A stretch of DNA of 64,000 nt from NCBI GenBank assembly GCA_025059775.1, contig JANXCW010000002.1, positions 124,001 to 188,000 of the forward strand. Direction: 5' to 3'. A program made the translations under genes and the position numbers. Origin of the DNA: Armatimonadota bacterium (GTDB lineage: Bacteria; Sysuimicrobiota; Sysuimicrobiia; Sysuimicrobiales; Sysuimicrobiaceae). Of this stretch, positions 48,985-57,471 are shown one piece after another. The notes under the pieces are model-generated. The model saw nothing but the letters and a program-made list of their open reading frames with translations, was not told where the DNA came from and made no database searches. Within the stretch, counting starts at the first letter, position 1. Each line of letters opens with the position of its first letter.

Positions 48985-51669
48985 TCAGGTGGAGACCAGC
49001 GTCCGCCGACGATGGGACCAGGCCCGGAGCCTAGAGGGCCCGGGCTGCGGTGGGAAGGGGACGGGTTTGGACAGGTGGTAGCCCTGCGCGCAGTCCAACC
49101 CGAGCGCCCGCACCACCCGCAGGGTTTCCGCATCCTCCACGCACTCCGCCACCACCAGGCACCCCAGCCTATGTCCCAGCTCCACCATGGCGTGGACCAG
49201 GTGGCGGTCCCGCGGATCGCTCCGCAGGGCCCGGATAAAGCTCCCGTCCACCTTCAGGACATCCACCTCCAGGGAGCGCAGGTGGGCGATGGAGGAATAG
49301 CCCACGCCGAAGTCGTCTAGGGCCACCCCGCAGCCCTCCTGCTTGAGGGCCCGGATCCACCGCACGGCCTGCGGAAGGTCGGACACCGCGGTGGTCTCCG
49401 TAATCTCCACCACGAGCCGCCTCGCCTGCCGCGGTTGCGCTCGCAGCAACCGCACCGCCTGCTGCAACGCCGCTTCCTCCGCCAGGGTCCGGGCGGAGAA
49501 GTTCACGTGGATCCGGAAGGGGAACCGTCTCAACCACTCCAGGGCCCTGCGCAGCACCCACAGGTCCATCTCCACCACCAGCCCCGTGCGCTCCGCCGCG
49601 GGCAGGAACTCCCCGGGCAGGATCACCTCCTCCCCCTCGACCAAGCGGAGCAGGAGTTCCCACCGGCCGGAGCGATCCGTCCGAAGGTCCCAAATGGGCT
49701 GCCCCATCAGGAGGAATCCGCTTCGGTCGAGGGCCCGCCGCAGGCGGTCCTCCCAGCGGTCCACGATGCGGAGACCGACCGAGGGGCAGGAAAGCCGAAC
49801 CCCGCCCTGGAGCTTGGACTCGTGCAACGCGGCCTCCGCGGCGGCGAGGAGGGTCTCGCCATCGGTCTTCTCCCGGCCGGAGACCGCCACCCCGCAGCTC
49901 ACGGAGAGCTGCAGGGAACGGCCCTCCACGGTGAGGGGTGCTTCCCGCAGCCTCCGCACCAGCCGCTCCGCTGCTCTCCGGGCCTGGCGCGTGTCCACGG
50001 GAAAGAGCAGGATTCCGAACTCATCCCCGCCTACCCGTGCGAGGAGGTCGCCCGCCCGCAGGGACGCCCGGAGGGAGCGGGCCACGGCCTGGAGGGCCTG
50101 ATCCGCGGCCCGCTGCCCGACCCGCTCGTTCACCTCCTGAAAGCGGTCCAGGTCCAGGAGCACCACCGCACACCCAGCTCTCCCCTCCGCCCTCGCCAGC
50201 ACCCGATCCAGCTCCTCCTGAAACCGGCGCCGGTTCACCAGTCCCGTCAGCGGGTCGTGACCCCAGAGAAAGGCCAACTGCTCCTCGAGGGCCCTGCGCC
50301 GGGTGATGTCCACCACGCTTCCCTCGTAGTACGCGGGCCGACCCTCAGGGCCCGGCACGGCCTGAGCCGACCCCAGAACCCAGATGCGCTCGCCATCCGA
50401 CCGGACCCACTGGACCTCAAACCCTTCCACCCTGCCGTTCCGGCGGAGGGCTTCCTGCCATCGCCGGTAGTCCCGAGGGTGGGCGTAGACGGCTCTGATG
50501 TCCCGCGCCAGGAGGGCCTCGGGTGTGGGGTAGCCCAGAAGTGCCGCGAGCGCGCGGTTTGCCCGCAGCAGCCGGCCCTCAGGGGTAGAACGGTACAGAC
50601 CTACCGGAACCCGCTCGAAGAGGTCCCGAAAGGCCTGGGACTCCAGGATCCGTTCCGCGGCCACGGCCACCATCCAGCCCAGGAAGTCTGCCGCGCGGAG
50701 GTGGGAGGGCTTGAGCTGCCGGGGGGAACGGAAGTCCACCACCAAGGCCCCGGTGACCTGCCCGCCCGCGGCCAGCGGAATGAGAAGGACGGATCGCACC
50801 CCAGCTTCCCGGGCTGATTCCGACACCCGAAAGGGAAGGGTCGGATCACCGAGATCCTGCACGAAGTACGGGGCACCCCGGTGCGCAACCCAGGCCACAC
50901 AGTCGTCCTCGGGGGGATCCAGGGGAACGCTGGCCCGGTACGCGCGCAGGCCACCTTCATGCCTCTCCGCCACAAGCTGCAGGAAGCTCCGGGAGGGATC
51001 CGTGACGAACAGGTGGAGTCCGTCCGGGGCCAGAAGCCGGTGTAGAACGGGCTCCGCCGCCTCCAAAAGCGCCTCCCAGGACTTCGCCTCCAATAGCCTC
51101 CGGGCGAGCCCCGCGGCCTCCTCCAGCTCCTCCTCCACCACCTGCCGCTCGATGGCCACCCCCAGCAGACGGCTGGTGAGCATCAGGGCGGAGATCTCCT
51201 CCGGGCTCCACCTGCGGGCTCGACGGCACTCGTCGAACCCCAGAAACCCCCACCACCGCCCCTCCGCGAAGATGGGTACTGCCACGATGGAGACGATCTC
51301 CTGCGATTCCAGGACCGCCCGCTCCGCAGGCGGGAAATCCCGCACCAAGCCGAAAACCGCCTCTCCCCGGGACATCCGTTCCACCCACCGCGCGAATCCA
51401 CCCTCGATCCACGGGAAGTTCTGCAGCTCCGGGTTCGCGATCTGGGGCGTGATGTCCGGTGCCACCCACTCGTACCGCTGGCTCGTGCACAGCTCCCCAC
51501 CCGGCCCCGGGTGATTCTCGAATACGTAGACGCGGCTGACCTCCGTGGCCCTCCCGAGGATCGCTAGTACCTCGCTCACGGCCCGATCCCACGGCCGACA
51601 CAGGAGCAACCGCTCCGCCACCTGCACCGCGGCCCGCAGGATTCCCTCCGCGCGTGGGCCCCGCCTCAT
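48985..51669 (-). CDS. GAF-GAF-PAS-GGDEF-EAL c-di-GMP signalling protein
   Basis: A soluble protein of about 894 residues. Two GAF-like domains (about 5-165 and 185-330) are followed by PAS (335-450, EGRLLRANRALAALLGYPTPE), GGDEF (455-620, ARVGGDEFGILLFPV, intact) and EAL (630-885). In the EAL domain the signature is ELL in GQPIWDLR...WELLLRL, but the metal and catalytic positions are present (VNFSARTL, VVEITETTAV, LDDFGVGYSSIAHL, VLKVDGSFI, VAECVED). It could make or break c-di-GMP depending on input. The start is taken at ATG 51669; TTG 51690, overlapping the upstream gene, is possible. Confidence 0.9.
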   Translation of the reverse strand: MRRGPRAEGILRAAVQVAERLLLCRPWDRAVSEVLAILGRATEVSRVYVFENHPGPGGELCTSQRYEWVAPDITPQIANPELQNFPWIEGGFARWVERMSRGEAVFGLVRDFPPAERAVLESQEIVSIVAVPIFAEGRWWGFLGFDECRRARRWSPEEISALMLTSRLLGVAIERQVVEEELEEAAGLARRLLEAKSWEALLEAAEPVLHRLLAPDGLHLFVTDPSRSFLQLVAERHEGGLRAYRASVPLDPPEDDCVAWVAHRGAPYFVQDLGDPTLPFRVSESAREAGVRSVLLIPLAAGGQVTGALVVDFRSPRQLKPSHLRAADFLGWMVAVAAERILESQAFRDLFERVPVGLYRSTPEGRLLRANRALAALLGYPTPEALLARDIRAVYAHPRDYRRWQEALRRNGRVEGFEVQWVRSDGERIWVLGSAQAVPGPEGRPAYYEGSVVDITRRRALEEQLAFLWGHDPLTGLVNRRRFQEELDRVLARAEGRAGCAVVLLDLDRFQEVNERVGQRAADQALQAVARSLRASLRAGDLLARVGGDEFGILLFPVDTRQARRAAERLVRRLREAPLTVEGRSLQLSVSCGVAVSGREKTDGETLLAAAEAALHESKLQGGVRLSCPSVGLRIVDRWEDRLRRALDRSGFLLMGQPIWDLRTDRSGRWELLLRLVEGEEVILPGEFLPAAERTGLVVEMDLWVLRRALEWLRRFPFRIHVNFSARTLAEEAALQQAVRLLRAQPRQARRLVVEITETTAVSDLPQAVRWIRALKQEGCGVALDDFGVGYSSIAHLRSLEVDVLKVDGSFIRALRSDPRDRHLVHAMVELGHRLGCLVVAECVEDAETLRVVRALGLDCAQGYHLSKPVPFPPQPGPSRLRAWSHRRRTLVST

Positions 51670-51679
51670 CCCGGGGACG

Positions 51680-52828
51680 TCAGTAAGCAAGCGCTATGCC
51701 ATCTCCGGGGGGCGACCCGCACGGATCCTCCGCGGCGCCTGCCAGCTCCACCCGGTCCCCGCCCAGACTCTTGGCCCGGTACAGGGCCTGGTCCGCCCGG
51801 CTCAGCAACTCCTGCGCCGTACTCCCATCCCGGGGAAAGCCTGCGGCCCCCACGCTCAGGGTGACCCCCCCGGAGAACTCCCCACCCGCCAGGCGGAGGG
51901 AGGCCACCGCGTTCCGGATCCGTTCCAGGACCCGGAGGGCATCCTGAGGGGAGATGTCCACCAGCACCACGGCGAACTCGTCGCCCCCGTAGCGGGCCAC
52001 GAGGTCGCCCCTGCGCACCGATGCCCGCATGGCCGCGGCCGCCAGCCGAAGCACCTCGTCTCCGGCCAGGTGCCCGTGTGTGTCGTTGTAGTATTTGAAG
52101 CCGTCCAGATCCATCATGGCCACCACGAGGGGCTTTCCGCTCCTCCGGGCGCGCTTCACCTCCAGGGCCAGCTGCTCCTCGAGATACCGACGGTTGAAGG
52201 CATCCGTGAGGGGATCCCGGAGGGCCATCTCCGCCAGGCGCCGGTTTACCTCTCGCAACTGCTCCGTCAGCTCCCGCACCTCCCGCCGCCGGGCCCGCAC
52301 CCGTTCGGAGACGAGGGCGAGGATCCACGCGGAAACCCCCACGTTGAGCACGGGGAGGAGCTCCCGGATGACCGTGGTCTCGGGCAAGCGGGTCGCCCAC
52401 GCCAGATACAGCCCGCCCATGGCAGCGGTAAGCCCCACCGCGGGGAGGAATCGCACGTACCCAGAGGCCATGGCGAGGGCCGCAAGCCACCCGTGGATGA
52501 GGAGCCACCGGGCCGCGGGAGCGAGGAGCATCTGCGCGTTGAGGAGGAGGACGGTGAAGGCAAGGGGGATGTACACCCAGTGGGGATCCCAGGGAAAGAG
52601 CACCCGATGGAGGCCCGTACGGGCCAGGCCGTAGAGGATCGCGGTACCCCCACCTCCCAACGCCGCCACGCCCAGCAGGGCGAGATCCGAGAAGGAGGCC
52701 AAACCCGCGTGCCGGACCAGGAGGAGGATCAAGAAGCCCGAGAGGTGCCCGAGTCCCGAGAAGGCGATCTGCCGGGCCTGGATCCGCCGGCGCCACAGCT
52801 CCTCGTCCTGCTCCCCCCGCACTTCCAC
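51680..52828 (-). CDS. Membrane diguanylate cyclase (GGDEF)
   Basis: A 382-residue protein with about six membrane helices (residues 22-165), a short coiled coil (RARRREVRELTEQLREVNRRL) and a GGDEF domain: DPLTDAFNRRYLEEQL, MMDLDGFKYYND, and RYGGDEFAVVLVD. The inhibitory I-site RxxD (RRGD) lies five residues ahead of GGDEF, so product feedback is expected. It should make c-di-GMP. The start GTG 52828 has GGAGGG five bases upstream. It overlaps no gene but is close to the next c-di-GMP enzyme, which probably shares its transcript. Confidence 0.93.
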   Translation of the reverse strand: MEVRGEQDEELWRRRIQARQIAFSGLGHLSGFLILLLVRHAGLASFSDLALLGVAALGGGGTAILYGLARTGLHRVLFPWDPHWVYIPLAFTVLLLNAQMLLAPAARWLLIHGWLAALAMASGYVRFLPAVGLTAAMGGLYLAWATRLPETTVIRELLPVLNVGVSAWILALVSERVRARRREVRELTEQLREVNRRLAEMALRDPLTDAFNRRYLEEQLALEVKRARRSGKPLVVAMMDLDGFKYYNDTHGHLAGDEVLRLAAAAMRASVRRGDLVARYGGDEFAVVLVDISPQDALRVLERIRNAVASLRLAGGEFSGGVTLSVGAAGFPRDGSTAQELLSRADQALYRAKSLGGDRVELAGAAEDPCGSPPGDGIALAY

Positions 52829-52881
52829 GGCATCCCTCCGGAGGCCTGGTAGGCAAGGAACATGCCACAGCCCCGCAGAGG

Positions 52882-53574
52882 CTAAACGCCCAGGTAGCGC
52901 TGCCGCACGTCCTGCGCCTCCCGGAGCTGTGCGGGGGTTCCCTCAAACACCACGGTCCCCTTGCTCATCACGTACACGAAGTCCGCCACCCGGAGAGCGA
53001 GGGGGAGGTTCTGCTCCACCAGCAGGATGGACAGACCCTCCGCCTTGAGAGCCTGGAGCGTCCGCCCCAGCTCCTGCACCAGCCTCGGAGCCAGTCCCTC
53101 GGAGGGCTCATCCATGAGGAGGAGGAAGGGATTGGTCATCAGGGCCCGCCCGATGGCCAGCATCTGCTGCTCCCCGCCGCTCAACCGGTTCCCGCGCAGG
53201 CGTCGGCGCTCCCACAGCTGCGGAAACAAGCCGTACACGCGCTCCAGCGTCCAGCCGCGCTCCGTCCCGTGCGCCGCCACCCGGAGGTTCTCCTCCACCG
53301 TCAGGGAGGGGAAGATCCGGCGTCCCTGGGGGACCAAGCCGATGCCCTTCCGGACGATCTCATGGGAGGGCTTTTGGGTTATGTCCTCTCCCCGGAACCG
53401 GATGCGCCCTCTCCGGGGGGACGTGAACCCCATGAGGCTCCGGATGAGGGTGGTCTTCCCCACCCCGTTGCGTCCCAGGATGGCCACCGTCTGTCCTTCC
53501 CCCACCCGCAGGCTCAGTCCCTGCAGGACGTAGCTCTCCCCGTAATAGGTGTGGATGTCCTCCACCGCCAGCAC
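52882..53574 (-). CDS. livF: Branched-chain amino acid-type ABC transporter ATPase LivF
   Basis: A 230-residue ATPase of the HAAT import family. LAVEDIHTYYGESYVLQGLSL, Walker A GRNGVGKTT, signature LSGGEQQMLAIGRAL, Walker B FLLLMDEPSEGLAP and the switch VEQNLPLALRVAD are present. KGIGLVPQGRRIFPSLTVEENL is the hallmark of LivF rather than LivG. It starts at GTG 53574, four bases after livG. It is the last gene of the liv operon. Confidence 0.94.
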   Translation of the reverse strand: MLAVEDIHTYYGESYVLQGLSLRVGEGQTVAILGRNGVGKTTLIRSLMGFTSPRRGRIRFRGEDITQKPSHEIVRKGIGLVPQGRRIFPSLTVEENLRVAAHGTERGWTLERVYGLFPQLWERRRLRGNRLSGGEQQMLAIGRALMTNPFLLLMDEPSEGLAPRLVQELGRTLQALKAEGLSILLVEQNLPLALRVADFVYVMSKGTVVFEGTPAQLREAQDVRQRYLGV

Positions 53575-53578
53575 TCCC

Positions 53579-54349
53579 TCACCCCTCCCTGCCCAGGTAG
53601 ATGGCCTGTACTTCCGGGTTCCTCCGGATCTCCTCCACGGTACCCTCCGCGAGGATTCTGCCGAGGTGCATGACCGTGATGCGCTGGGCGATGGTGAACG
53701 CCACGTCCATGTCGTGCTCGATGAGGAGCACGGTCATGGCAGGATCCAAAGACCGCAGGAGTTCCACCATCCGTTGGGTCTCCGCAGGCGACAGGCCCGC
53801 GGTGGGTTCATCCAGCAGGAGCAACCGGGGGTTTGCCGCGAGGGCAAGCACCACCTCCAGCTCCCGCTGTTCCCCGTAGGACAGGCTTGCCGCCGGCCAG
53901 TCCCGTTTCTCCCACAGCCCGAAGGTCTCCAGCAACTCCTGGGCCCTCCTCCGGGGTTCCTGGTGGGAGAGGGCGGGCCGGAACGGATCGTACTGCTCGC
54001 GCCGCAGGCCCCACAGGGCCAGGAGCACGTTCTCCAGGACGGTCAGTTTCAAGAAGACGTTCGTCACCTGGTAGGTGCGCCCGATCCCCAGGGCGGTGCG
54101 GCGATACGGGGGGAGATGCGTGATCTCCTTCCCGTGCCACAGGATCCGGCCATGGGTGGCTCGCACCTCCCCGCTCAGGAGGTGAAAGAGGGTGGTCTTG
54201 CCCGCCCCATTGGGCCCGATGATCACCCGGCGCTCCCCCTCTTCTACCTGCAGGTTCACCCCATCCACCGCCCGCACCCCTCCGTAGGCCTTGGAGAGCC
54301 CCTCCGTCCGCAGGACGATCTGGCCCACGCCCGTCCCAACCTCCCTCAT
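53579..54349 (-). CDS. livG: Branched-chain amino acid-type ABC transporter ATPase LivG
   Basis: A 256-residue ATPase. LRTEGLSKAYGGVRAVDGVNL, Walker A GPNGAGKTT, IGRTYQVTNVFLKLTVLENV (the LivG form of the Q-loop region), signature LSYGEQRELEVVLALA, Walker B LLLLDEPTAGLSP and VLLIEHDMDVAF, plus the LivG-type C-terminal tail (TVEEIRRNPEVQAIYLG). The start ATG 54349 overlaps livM by four bases; the longer open frame upstream lies within livM. Confidence 0.94.
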   Translation of the reverse strand: MREVGTGVGQIVLRTEGLSKAYGGVRAVDGVNLQVEEGERRVIIGPNGAGKTTLFHLLSGEVRATHGRILWHGKEITHLPPYRRTALGIGRTYQVTNVFLKLTVLENVLLALWGLRREQYDPFRPALSHQEPRRRAQELLETFGLWEKRDWPAASLSYGEQRELEVVLALAANPRLLLLDEPTAGLSPAETQRMVELLRSLDPAMTVLLIEHDMDVAFTIAQRITVMHLGRILAEGTVEEIRRNPEVQAIYLGREG

Positions 54350-55344
54350 TGGCTTCCTTTCTGGCCGATCTCCAGGGGCGCGGGGCCCTTCCACGCCTCC
54401 CGCTGCCTGCGCCTCGCCCACGCGGCCGCGAGGGGCGGGTAGAGGCCTGCGGGGGCGTACCGCACGAGGAGGATGTACGCGATGCCCAAAAGGGCACCCC
54501 AGTACTGGGTATAGGCACTGATCCAGTGCTTCACCACCGTGACCACCAAGGCCCCTACCGCGGGCCCCACGAACGTCCCAGCCCCTCCCACGAGCACCAT
54601 CACCAGCCCCTCCGCGGAGGTGAGAACGTGCAGCTCCGTGGGGCCCACGAAGCCGTTGTGGTAGGCGAGGAGGGCCCCTGCCATCCCGGCCAGGGCACCA
54701 CTGCCCACCAGGGCCAGGAACTTGTGCAGCTGCGTGTGGTACCCCAGGGTCCGCATCCGGGGCTCGTTTTCCCGGATGCCCTGGAGCACGAGCCCGAAGC
54801 TGGACTGTCCCACCCGACGTAGGAGGATCAGGCAACCCAGACAGACCAAAAAAAGAAGGTAGTACTCCGCAATCCCTCCCCCCACGGGCCCCAGGACCTC
54901 CCCAAGCCGGAGAACTCCCGTAAGCCCGTCGTCGCCTCCGGTAAGGGACCGCCACTTCACCGCGCCTCCCCACAGCATCATGGAGATGGCGAGGAACGTC
55001 ATCAGGGAGGTAATCCCCCGGGTCCGGAGGATGGCGGGCCCGACGAGCGCCGCCAGGATCCCTCCGGCAAGCATCCCGGCCAGCGTCCCGAGGAGCATGT
55101 TCTGCATCCCGAAGCGGGCGCCCAGCAGGCCCGCGGTGTACGCACCGATTCCCAGGAATGCGGCGTGACCCAGGGACTCGATCCCCGCGTACCCGTGGAT
55201 CAGGTCCAGGCTCATGGCGAACACCGCATACAGAAACGTGAGGCTCAGCAGCGTCCGCTGGTACTCGGAGAGCATCCAGGGAAGGAGCAGGAAAACCAGG
55301 ACCGCGGCAAGGCCTACCAGCCGGGAGGGAACGACCCGATCCAT
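54346..55344 (-). CDS. livM: Branched-chain amino acid-type ABC transporter permease LivM
   Basis: A 332-residue membrane protein with eight to nine helices. YAVFAMSLDLIHGYAGIESLGHAAFLGIGAYTAGLL is the classical LivM N-terminal motif, and IRENEPRMRTLGYHTQLHKFLALVGSGALAGMAGALLAYHNGFV the EAA-type coupling loop. With LivH it forms the import channel. It lies 13 bases after livH. Confidence 0.93.
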   Translation of the reverse strand: MDRVVPSRLVGLAAVLVFLLLPWMLSEYQRTLLSLTFLYAVFAMSLDLIHGYAGIESLGHAAFLGIGAYTAGLLGARFGMQNMLLGTLAGMLAGGILAALVGPAILRTRGITSLMTFLAISMMLWGGAVKWRSLTGGDDGLTGVLRLGEVLGPVGGGIAEYYLLFLVCLGCLILLRRVGQSSFGLVLQGIRENEPRMRTLGYHTQLHKFLALVGSGALAGMAGALLAYHNGFVGPTELHVLTSAEGLVMVLVGGAGTFVGPAVGALVVTVVKHWISAYTQYWGALLGIAYILLVRYAPAGLYPPLAAAWARRRQREAWKGPAPLEIGQKGSQ

Positions 55345-55357
55345 GGGGCCCCGGAAC

Positions 55358-56230
55358 TTACCGCTCCACCAGCCCGCCCGGCCGCAGCATCAGGGCCGCC
55401 ACCATGACCGCGAACAGGCTGAAGATGGAGATCTCGGGCCAGCTCCCGGTCAGGACCGTGTCCAGCACGCCAACCAGGAGTGCGGCGAGGTACGTCCCCA
55501 GCACGCTCCCCACCCCACCCACCACCACCACGACCAGGGCGGACACCAGCATCTCCAGATCCAGTCCGGGGCCGACCCCGGTGATGATCCCTCCGAGGAT
55601 CCCTCCCAGGCCCGCGAGACCCGAAGCCATCCCGAACACCCAGCGTTTGATCCGCACCACATCAATCCCCAGCCCCCGGGCCATCTCCTCGTCGTCCACC
55701 GCGGCCCGAACCAGGGCACCCCAGTGCGTGCGCTCCACCACCCACCAGAGGATCCCCGCGATCCCCACGCCGAGAGCCACGAGGATCAACCGGTAGACCG
55801 GCACCGTGATCCCGCCCAGCCAAACCGCCCCCTGCGCCCAGGTAGGCGCCGCCACAAGGGTAGGAATCCCCCCCCACACGAACCGGAAGACATCCGCCGC
55901 CACGAACAGGACCCCCACGGTGAGCAACACCTGGGCGAACAGGGTCCTCGCCCAGGGTTGCCGCAGCAGTTCGAAGATCGCAAACCCGGCCCCGATGCTT
56001 GCCAGGAGCCCGCATACGGCTCCCGCTCCCCAGCTCCCCAGGGCCCGGGCTGCACTCACCGCCACGTATCCTCCCAGGAGGTAGAGGGATCCGTGGGCGA
56101 GGTTGGCGATGCGGAGCACGCCGATCCCCACGCTCAGGCCCACCGCCACCAGGAAGAGGACGGTACCGTGGACGAGTCCGTTGAGCGCCTGCAGCCCGTA
56201 GGCGGAGATCACCGCCTCCACCACTGCCAC
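55358..56230 (-). CDS. livH: Branched-chain amino acid-type ABC transporter permease LivH
   Basis: A 290-residue permease with seven to eight helices. LQALNGLVHGTVLFLVAVGLSVGIGVLRIANLAHGSLYLLGGYVA is the family start, and ARGLGIDVVRIKRWVFGMASGLAGLGGILGG the coupling loop; VLGTYLAALLVGVLDTVLTG near the end is also typical. The GTG at 56230 overlaps the binding-protein gene by 22 bases; GTG codons at 56224 or 56221 are alternatives. Confidence 0.93.
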   Translation of the reverse strand: MAVVEAVISAYGLQALNGLVHGTVLFLVAVGLSVGIGVLRIANLAHGSLYLLGGYVAVSAARALGSWGAGAVCGLLASIGAGFAIFELLRQPWARTLFAQVLLTVGVLFVAADVFRFVWGGIPTLVAAPTWAQGAVWLGGITVPVYRLILVALGVGIAGILWWVVERTHWGALVRAAVDDEEMARGLGIDVVRIKRWVFGMASGLAGLGGILGGIITGVGPGLDLEMLVSALVVVVVGGVGSVLGTYLAALLVGVLDTVLTGSWPEISIFSLFAVMVAALMLRPGGLVER

Positions 56231-57402
56231 ACGTCCACCTGGGCCACCTGTCCGATCCGGTCAATGGGGACGTTCAGCAGCTGGCCCTCGCGGCGCTCCA
56301 CCCGGACCACGTACTGGTCGAAGATCCTCTGGTTGTAGCGGTCCAGCCGGAGCGGGCCGGCGGGCGTGACGATCTTCGGCGCCTCCCGGCGCATCACTTG
56401 GGCGAGCTCGTCCCTCCGGCTGGTATCCCCCTGCATGGCCTGCAGGCCCGCGAGGATAAGCTTCCCGGTGGTATACCCGCTCTCCTCGTAAGAGAAAGGT
56501 AGCCGCCCGAACCGCTGCCGGAAGGCCTGTACGAATCGCCGGTTCTGCGGGGTATCGAGCAGCGGGGTGTACGGGGTGATGGCGGTGACTCCCAGCGCGG
56601 AGTCGCCGGCCTCGCTCACGTACGCTTCGTCTACCATGGGCCTTCCGCCGTACAGGGGAAGCCGCGCCTTCCATCCGAAGGCGTCGTACTGCTTCAGGAA
56701 CCGGATGGCGTCCACCCCGGCAAACCACGCGTACACCGCGTCCGCTCCCTCCAGGTTCGCGGGGGTGAGGAAGGGGGCGAAATCCACGGTGCCCACCCGC
56801 ACGAAGATCTTCCGGAGCACGCGGCCCCCTGCGGCCCGCGCGCCCGCCTCAAACGCTCCGATTCCATCGTGCCCCGCGGCCACGTCGAAGCCAATGGCCA
56901 CCAGGTTCCGGTGCCCGCGCTTGTTCACCACCCATCGTCCCAGGGGGAAGCTGTTTTGGTCGCTGGTGTCCACGAGCCGGAACATCCTGGGCGTTGCCCG
57001 CTCCGGGGTCATCAGGAGCCGGGTGGTAGCCACCGGGATGATCCAGACGACATCCCGGGTGCGCAGGTAGTCCACCAGGGCCAACGCCACATGGCTCCAC
57101 ACCGTTCCCACGAGGAAATCCACCTGCCGTTCCTCTACCAAGCGCCGGGTCTTGCTAAGTCCTACCGTGGGGCTTCCCTCATCGTCCTCCCGGAAGAGCT
57201 CGAAGGTCCTGCCCGCAACTCGGCCTCCGGCCTCTTCCAGGGCCAGCCGCAGTCCATCCTCCACCCCCCTGGACTGGACGGGCTGGCTCGCGAAGCTGAG
57301 CACAAGTCCGATCCGGACCGGAGCGGGCTGAGGATAGCCTGAGAGGGAAAGGGTCAGGAGGAGGACAACTCCAAGCGCAAGTCCGATCCACGGTCTCATC
57401 AC
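56209..57402 (-). CDS. ABC transporter substrate-binding protein, first gene of the liv operon
   Basis: A 397-residue receptor with a cleavable signal (IGLALGVVLLLTLSLSGYP, no lipobox) and a type I periplasmic-binding fold: VRIGLVLSFASQPVQSRGVEDGLRLALEEAGG, LVGTVWSHVALALVDYL, RMFRLVDTSDQNSFPLGRWVV and FSYEESGYTTGKLILAGLQA. It resembles the receptors for aromatic acids, amides or urea more than classic leucine receptors, but the ligand cannot be read. It heads a full import operon (receptor, LivH, M, G, F). GGAGGGGGTGTG precedes its ATG. A perfect TATAAT lies 40 bases upstream. Confidence 0.92.
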   Translation of the reverse strand: MMRPWIGLALGVVLLLTLSLSGYPQPAPVRIGLVLSFASQPVQSRGVEDGLRLALEEAGGRVAGRTFELFREDDEGSPTVGLSKTRRLVEERQVDFLVGTVWSHVALALVDYLRTRDVVWIIPVATTRLLMTPERATPRMFRLVDTSDQNSFPLGRWVVNKRGHRNLVAIGFDVAAGHDGIGAFEAGARAAGGRVLRKIFVRVGTVDFAPFLTPANLEGADAVYAWFAGVDAIRFLKQYDAFGWKARLPLYGGRPMVDEAYVSEAGDSALGVTAITPYTPLLDTPQNRRFVQAFRQRFGRLPFSYEESGYTTGKLILAGLQAMQGDTSRRDELAQVMRREAPKIVTPAGPLRLDRYNQRIFDQYVVRVERREGQLLNVPIDRIGQVAQVDVWQWWRR

Positions 57403-57442
57403 ACACCCCCTCCACTGAATTGCTGGGGACCGCCTCAGAAGT

Positions 57443-57471
57443 ATTATATTTTGTCACCCTCATAGGACACA
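57443..57471 (-). promoter_or_regulatory. Promoter candidate of the liv operon
   Basis: On the minus strand a perfect TATAAT (57443-57448) lies in an A/T-rich patch (AAAATATAATACTT) that stands out from the surroundings. The -35 region at 17-18 bases reads TGTGTC, a weak match, and overlaps the end of the hydrolase gene. A 40-base leader with a strong ribosome-binding site follows. Confidence 0.5.
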
